Of a stretch of DNA of 64,000 nt, positions 58,984 to 64,000 are shown piece by piece. Location: the NCBI RefSeq assembly GCF_014145455.1, contig NZ_JACIVB010000042.1:1-64000 (forward strand), given 5' to 3'. The stretch comes from Limosilactobacillus rudii (GTDB lineage Bacteria > Bacillota > Bacilli > Lactobacillales > Lactobacillaceae). Both the position numbers and the translations under genes were made by a program. Each line of letters begins with the position of its first letter. Within the stretch, counting starts at the first letter, position 1. The notes under the pieces are model-generated. The model did no database searches and was not told the origin of the DNA. It saw nothing but the letters and a program-made list of their open reading frames with translations.

Positions 58984-61900
58984 CTAATCTTCTTTTCGCC
59001 GTTTTTTAATCGTTGTAACTAGCATACCACTTAGGCCAAGTGCAGCCAAGCCAAGTGCCTCAGTTGCCTTGCCTTGATCATTCCCAGTTTGCGGCAATAC
59101 GGTCTCTTGAACTGGTTGACTATTGTTTCCCGTTTGTGGACTCTTCTCGTTAACAGGACGGGCTTCATTAACTACTAAGGCTGTAGGCGTAGATATCACT
59201 CTTTGCGGAACTGGCCGTGATGCTGAAACATTAGTAGGTTCTACCGGTTTAGCTGGTGTTGGTGCTGTCGGAGTACTTGGCTTAGTTGGTTCTGTTGGCG
59301 TCACAGGGGTTGGCTTGGTATAGACTACCGGCGTATCCTCTGTTGGATTTTGTGGCGTTACCGTTGACGTTGCTGGCGTATAGCCTGGTACATTTGGTAC
59401 TGGCTCATTTGGAATAACCTTTGTTGGGTTAGTAGGATCGTTAGTATACGGTACTTCTGGTACATTCGGCAATGGTTGACCGTCTGGAGTTACCGGTACA
59501 ATGTTACCAACCTTCGTATAATTAACGTCTTCAGTAATATTTTCTTGAACGGTCTTTTGACCACCGGCAACTGCCTTATCAGCAACATAACCCTTAACTA
59601 CCGGTACGTTAACTCGTTGGTAGCGTTCCTCATTAGGTGTCCACCCCGTATTAAACTGACCATCAGAAATGATCGCGCCAGTAACACGGTCAATTGTAAT
59701 CGTCCTTGTCCAAACAGAGGTCTGAACATTATTAGCCGGGGTCGCACTACCGGCACCAGTATAGTGGATTGTTAAGGTATATTTCTTCGTATAATTATCC
59801 TTTGCTGGCCACTTTGGTCCGTTTGGTTCATCAGGGTTAACAGGGGTTCCTGGTTCATGCGAATTATCTGGGCCTACCGGTGCATACCCATGCTTCATCA
59901 CAACAGTATAAACTTGGGTTGTATCTGGTAAATTATCAAATGTCGCATCCGCTGGATAATTACTGCTTACGAAAACGTAGCCGCGAGCTTCTAACTCTTT
60001 AATGGTAGTAGTCGTACTGTAATTAATCTTTGTCCCGCTTGCGCCCTTCAACTGTCCAGAACTAGTAATTAACTTATCATTTTCGGTCTGGTCAACGTAA
60101 TTGACAACCGCCGTCTGTTCCTCACTTGGCTGTGGCGTTACTGGAATCTTATTGTAAGGAACATCAGTATCAGTACCCGGATTAGTCGGAGTGACGGTTG
60201 GTACTTGTGGCGTATAACCCGGTACTTCAGGAACAGGCTCATTCGGTGTCACGCTTGTTGGATCATGGGGGTTCGTTGGATAACGCGGATGATCAGCTCC
60301 AGGGATTGGGGTACCATTCTTATCAACAGGAATGATGTGACCATTGGGAGCATACGTAACCGTAGCATTCTCATCTGTCATCGTTACCTTCGGACCAGCT
60401 ACAACGGCTTTATCTGCGTGATAACCTGGGACAACAGGTGTTTGTACATTTTGGTAGGCAGTCTTGTTAGCCTTCCAAGCGGTTGTACTAATAATTTTTC
60501 CTGTAACATTATCGACAGTAATTGCCCGGGTCCACTGGGCAGTCTGAACATTAGCACGAGGGTTTTGGGCTCCGGCACCAACGTAATTTACTGTAAACTT
60601 AACATTCTTACTATAATTAACATCTTCCGCGGTTACTTTCGGTCCATCAGGGTAATTAGGATTAATCGGTTCACCAGGAACTCCTGGTTTATCCGGTTTA
60701 AAGGTTGTCGTCCCGTGTTTCATCACAACTGTGTAGGTTTGTATCTTACCCATATCATTGTCAAAAACAGCTCCCGTTGGGTAGTTACTGCTTACAAAGA
60801 CATAACCTTGATCTTCCAGTTGCTGGATAGTTGCAGCGGTACTGTAATTAATCTTTGAACCAGATGGACCGGTTAAGTCACCAGAACTGGTAATTAGCTT
60901 ATCATTCTCGCTTTGATCAACGTAATTAACAATCGCTTTCTCCATATTGTCGTAAACAACAGTTGTATCCTTTGTTGGATCAGTCGGCGTGACGGTTGGT
61001 ACACTCGGAACATATCCCGGAATCTCAGGAACTGGTTCATTTGGTGTTACCTTCGTCGGATTAGTAGGATCATTAACATATGGCACCGTTGGAACATTTG
61101 GAATTGGTTTACCTGATGGGTCAACCGGAATAATCTTGCCCACTTGGTGATAAATAACTGTCTGGGTAACATTTGGATCCTTGATTGTTGCAGTTAAACC
61201 ACCGGCAGTCATTGTATCAGCAACGTAGCCCTTGATTACTGGCACATTCACATTACCGAAACGGTGACTTTCTTGGTTCCATTTACCCTGACTGATAACT
61301 TTCCCTGTCAAAGTATCAACAGTATTACCAGAATATGTGAAGTTAGTGTGATCAACGATTGTCTTTGCAAGCTCATTACCATCCCCGTCAACAAATTTAA
61401 TTGTCTGGGAGCCAGGAATGTTTTGTTGGTCAACAATCTTTGTTCCATTATTTACCAAGTTAATCGTTACGTTAATATCGTGGCTTGTATTGGTTACAGT
61501 AACATTCTTTACCGTTCCATCTTTCTCAACATTAGCGACGGTAACATTTTGCCCTGCTGACGTTGCCGATACAGCATCAACATGGTATCCATCAAGAATA
61601 GGTGCTGGATAGCCGTCAAGAGTTGCTTCATCCTTATTTGAACCAACTGCGGTCCACGTTAATTGACCCTTCTTGATTTGCCCATTTTCGCTAACAATCT
61701 GACCGTTAACAACATCGACTAATTGCTTTAGAACTTTATCCCAGTGTCCACTAGCAATAAAGTTAGCATTTTCAGTCTTAGCAGGTAATTGAGCATTGGT
61801 CTTGCCATTAACCATGTAGGTAACCGTCCGAGTAACCGTCTTAGTAACCTGCATTCCATGAGGATTATTCTGGTTAACTTCTTCCAAGCCATGCTTCATC

Positions 61901-64000
61901 ACAATAACGTACCGTTGTGGCTGGTTATCTTTATTAGCAAAAACATCCCCAGCTTTAAAGGTCGAGTTGACATACACATAGCCAAGCTTTTCAAGGGCAT
62001 TTACTGCACTATTAATCCCGTTAAATTTAATTGGATCACCTTGAAGGCCACTATTATTAAAGCTAGTTTCAATGCCCGGAGCCTTAATCTGCTTATTGTT
62101 ATTATCTTGGTCAACAATAGTTAAGTCTGCTTGTTGAACCTGCTTATAAACAACTGGCGTGTCCTTACCAGGGTTCGTTGGCGTAACCGTTGGGACCGTT
62201 GGCTTATATCCAGGAACGTCTGGAACCGGTTCGTTTGGCGTTACACTGGTTGGATTATTAGGCGTAGTCGGATATTGCGGATGTGGCGCATTTGGAATCA
62301 CCTTACCGTCTGGGGTTGTTGGAATGATTCGACCATTTGGATAGTAGGTAACCGTCGTCGTCAGATTGTCCATCGTTACCTTCTGGCTCGGTACTACTGC
62401 TTTATCAGCATGGTAACCGTCAATAACCGGTGTCTTAACAGGTTGATAATCCGTCTTATTTGGTTGCCATTCGGTTGTACTAATAATCTTTCCCGTAACT
62501 TTATCAACCGTAATTGCCCGGGTCCATTGCGCATTTTGGACATTATCGGCCGGTGTCTTTTCACCCGCTCCTTCATAATGAACGGTTGAGGTAACATCTT
62601 TTTGGTAATCAACATCTTCCTTGGTTACTTTCGGCCCGTCAGGATAATTAGGGTTAATCGGCTCGCCCGGTACTCCCGGTTTATCCGGCTTGAAGGTTGT
62701 CGTCCCGTGTTTCATTACAACCGTGTAGACCTGTGTTTTACCCATATCATTATCAAAGGTAGCATCAGCTGGGTAGTTGCTACTTACAAAGACATAACCC
62801 TGGTCTTCTAGTCGCTGAATCGTTGCGGCCGTACTGTAATTAATCTTCGTGCCTGATGGTCCGGTCAAATCACCAGAACTAGTAATTAATTTGTTATCTT
62901 CGCTTTGATCAACATAGTTAACAATCGCTGTTTCAGTATTATTGTAAACAACTGGCGTGTCCTTGGTTGGATTAGTTGGGGTTACTGTTGGCACGCTTGG
63001 AACATACCCTGGAATTTCTGGAACCGGTTCATTTGGTGTAACCGTTGTCGGATTAGTTGGATCATTCTTGTATGGTGGTTGCGGAACGTTTGGAATTGGT
63101 TTGCCATTCGGGTCAACCGGAATAATCTTCCCTACCTGATGATAAATAACCGTCTGGGTAACATTAGGGTCCTTGATCGTTGCGGTTAAACCACCAGCAG
63201 TCTTCGTATCAGTTACATAGCCATCAACAACCGGTACATTTACATTTCCAAAGTGGTGTGTTTCTTGATTCCATTTACCGTGACTAATAACTTGACCAGT
63301 TTGCGCATCAATGGTGTTTCCAGAGTAGTTAAATTCAGTATGGTCAACACTTGGTTTAACCAGCTCATTGCCATCTTCATCAACAAATTTAACCGTCTGA
63401 GATCCTGGAATACTTTGTTGGTCAACAACCTTAGTTCCATTATTTACCAAGTTAACCTTAACATCGATATTATTACTATTGCTGGTAACGGTGATGTCCT
63501 TAACCGCCCCATCGCTTGCAACATTATCAGCGGTAACATTTTGCCCTGCTGAGGTTGCTGATACAGCATCAACGTGGTAACCGTCTAGTACGGGAGCTGG
63601 ATAGCCACTCATCGTAACTTCATCCTTAGTTGAACCATCAGCAGTCCACGTCAACTGACCTTTCTTGACTTGCCCATTTTCTGTAACAATCTGGCCATTT
63701 ACAACATCGACTAATTGCTTTAGCACCTTATCCCAGTACCCGGTTGCCGTAAAGTCTGCACTTTCAGTCTTAGTAGGCAGTTGAGCAGAAGAATTACCAT
63801 CAACAGTGTAGGTAACAGTCCGCGTGATCGTCTTTGTTACTTCCAGTCCATGCGGATTATTCTTATTGACGTCTTCAATCCCGTGCTTCATCACAATTAA
63901 ATAATGCTGTGGCTGATTATCTTGGTTGTCATACTTATCGCCGGTCTTAAATGTCGAGTTGACATAAACATAACCAAGCTTTTCAAGACTATTAATTGAA
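58984..64000 (-). CDS. Mucus-binding LPxTG surface protein, C-terminal part (partial)
   Basis: The reading frame stays open to the window edge, so the N-terminus, including any signal peptide, is outside; about 1670 residues are visible. Tandem MucBP/Mub-type modules recur: segments such as VNYVDQSEDNKLITSSGDL, TPNEPVPEIPGY and VTYYPNGRIIP. A compound unit of 664 residues (1992 bp; compare 63891 and 61899) is present nearly twice, followed by a variant partial unit. Then come a Pro/Thr-rich wall-spanning region, a degenerate SPQTG, the sortase motif LPQTG, a hydrophobic helix and KKRRKED. Role: adhesion to mucus/epithelium, anchored by sortase A. Confidence 0.93.
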   Translation of the reverse strand, partial: SINSLEKLGYVYVNSTFKTGDKYDNQDNQPQHYLIVMKHGIEDVNKNNPHGLEVTKTITRTVTYTVDGNSSAQLPTKTESADFTATGYWDKVLKQLVDVVNGQIVTENGQVKKGQLTWTADGSTKDEVTMSGYPAPVLDGYHVDAVSATSAGQNVTADNVASDGAVKDITVTSNSNNIDVKVNLVNNGTKVVDQQSIPGSQTVKFVDEDGNELVKPSVDHTEFNYSGNTIDAQTGQVISHGKWNQETHHFGNVNVPVVDGYVTDTKTAGGLTATIKDPNVTQTVIYHQVGKIIPVDPNGKPIPNVPQPPYKNDPTNPTTVTPNEPVPEIPGYVPSVPTVTPTNPTKDTPVVYNNTETAIVNYVDQSEDNKLITSSGDLTGPSGTKINYSTAATIQRLEDQGYVFVSSNYPADATFDNDMGKTQVYTVVMKHGTTTFKPDKPGVPGEPINPNYPDGPKVTKEDVDYQKDVTSTVHYEGAGEKTPADNVQNAQWTRAITVDKVTGKIISTTEWQPNKTDYQPVKTPVIDGYHADKAVVPSQKVTMDNLTTTVTYYPNGRIIPTTPDGKVIPNAPHPQYPTTPNNPTSVTPNEPVPDVPGYKPTVPTVTPTNPGKDTPVVYKQVQQADLTIVDQDNNNKQIKAPGIETSFNNSGLQGDPIKFNGINSAVNALEKLGYVYVNSTFKAGDVFANKDNQPQRYVIVMKHGLEEVNQNNPHGMQVTKTVTRTVTYMVNGKTNAQLPAKTENANFIASGHWDKVLKQLVDVVNGQIVSENGQIKKGQLTWTAVGSNKDEATLDGYPAPILDGYHVDAVSATSAGQNVTVANVEKDGTVKNVTVTNTSHDINVTINLVNNGTKIVDQQNIPGSQTIKFVDGDGNELAKTIVDHTNFTYSGNTVDTLTGKVISQGKWNQESHRFGNVNVPVIKGYVADTMTAGGLTATIKDPNVTQTVIYHQVGKIIPVDPSGKPIPNVPTVPYVNDPTNPTKVTPNEPVPEIPGYVPSVPTVTPTDPTKDTTVVYDNMEKAIVNYVDQSENDKLITSSGDLTGPSGSKINYSTAATIQQLEDQGYVFVSSNYPTGAVFDNDMGKIQTYTVVMKHGTTTFKPDKPGVPGEPINPNYPDGPKVTAEDVNYSKNVKFTVNYVGAGAQNPRANVQTAQWTRAITVDNVTGKIISTTAWKANKTAYQNVQTPVVPGYHADKAVVAGPKVTMTDENATVTYAPNGHIIPVDKNGTPIPGADHPRYPTNPHDPTSVTPNEPVPEVPGYTPQVPTVTPTNPGTDTDVPYNKIPVTPQPSEEQTAVVNYVDQTENDKLITSSGQLKGASGTKINYSTTTTIKELEARGYVFVSSNYPADATFDNLPDTTQVYTVVMKHGYAPVGPDNSHEPGTPVNPDEPNGPKWPAKDNYTKKYTLTIHYTGAGSATPANNVQTSVWTRTITIDRVTGAIISDGQFNTGWTPNEERYQRVNVPVVKGYVADKAVAGGQKTVQENITEDVNYTKVGNIVPVTPDGQPLPNVPEVPYTNDPTNPTKVIPNEPVPNVPGYTPATSTVTPQNPTEDTPVVYTKPTPVTPTEPTKPSTPTAPTPAKPVEPTNVSASRPVPQRVISTPTALVVNEARPVNEKSPQTGNNSQPVQETVLPQTGNDQGKATEALGLAALGLSGMLVTTIKKRRKED

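Noticed and set aside
60205-60858. Long open frame on the plus strand opposite the mucus-binding protein (and several others at 59123-63552)
   Set aside because: They recur with the same period as the repeats of the real gene, have Trp/Arg/Asn-rich composition and no ribosome-binding sites; they mirror the repetitive coding strand.
59900-64000. CRISPR array suggested by regular repeats
   Set aside because: Period is nearly 2 kb, repeats are in-frame coding sequence, and there are no short spacers or cas genes.

Overview
The window looks like chromosomal DNA of a low-GC heterofermentative lactobacillus, most probably Limosilactobacillus reuteri or a close relative. The basis is the 16S rRNA 5' end, the T-box and PyrR leaders, the gene order rsmG-noc-parA-parB-DUF951-ychF, a short CBS-less IMP dehydrogenase and a very large LPxTG mucus-binding protein. 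The species call is inference; no database was searched. Nearly all genes lie on the minus strand, and the rRNA operon and chromosome-partitioning genes suggest a location not far from the replication origin. I see no transposase, prophage, tRNA or CRISPR array.

Layout. 1-600: start of a leftward rRNA operon with three tandem promoters. 0.6-4.1 kb: tyrS with T-box, a DUF975-like membrane protein, gpmA. 4.2-17.1 kb: two purine operons, purCSQLFMNHD and purEKB, which cover PRPP to IMP. 17.3-19.7 kb: alsS-alsD (acetoin). 19.9-22.8 kb: fhs and an AI-2E family membrane protein. 22.9-25.7 kb: the only plus-strand genes, cfa, an orphan ribB and a HAD-like protein that has lost its catalytic residues. 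25.8-30.3 kb: pyrBCDFE behind two tandem PyrR attenuators. 30.7-34.9 kb: LysR regulator, AzlCD exporter, two-component system. 35.1-41.4 kb: guaB, deoR and deoC-deoB-pdp-deoD. 41.6-47.1 kb: DUF1129, ychF, DUF951, parB, parA, noc, rsmG. 47.3-50.5 kb: a hydroxyacyl-CoA dehydrogenase, nucleoside hydrolase and NupC. 51.5-57.6 kb: T-box amino-acid permease, glutamine-type ABC transporter, YbjQ, serS with T-box. 59-64 kb: C-terminal part of the mucus-binding protein.

Themes. Nucleotide metabolism dominates. De novo purine synthesis, its one-carbon supply (fhs) and possibly ribB share PurBox-like sites. Pyrimidine synthesis is under PyrR attenuation. Salvage (nupC, nucleoside hydrolase, deo operon) carries CcpA cre-like sites.

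Most interesting non-coding signals. (1) A gene-free stretch at about 57.62-58.52 kb has many perfect or G-U-containing helices, a 7-bp loop-to-strand pseudoknot and a strong minus-strand terminator; it looks like a giant ornate structured RNA of about 890 nt (GOLLD/ROOL-like in character, class not established). (2) A second structured gene-free stretch at 50.78-51.30 kb includes a small-RNA unit with its own promoter and terminator. (3) Two near-perfect Noc-binding palindromes and one 15/16 parS site lie in the same window as noc, parA and parB.
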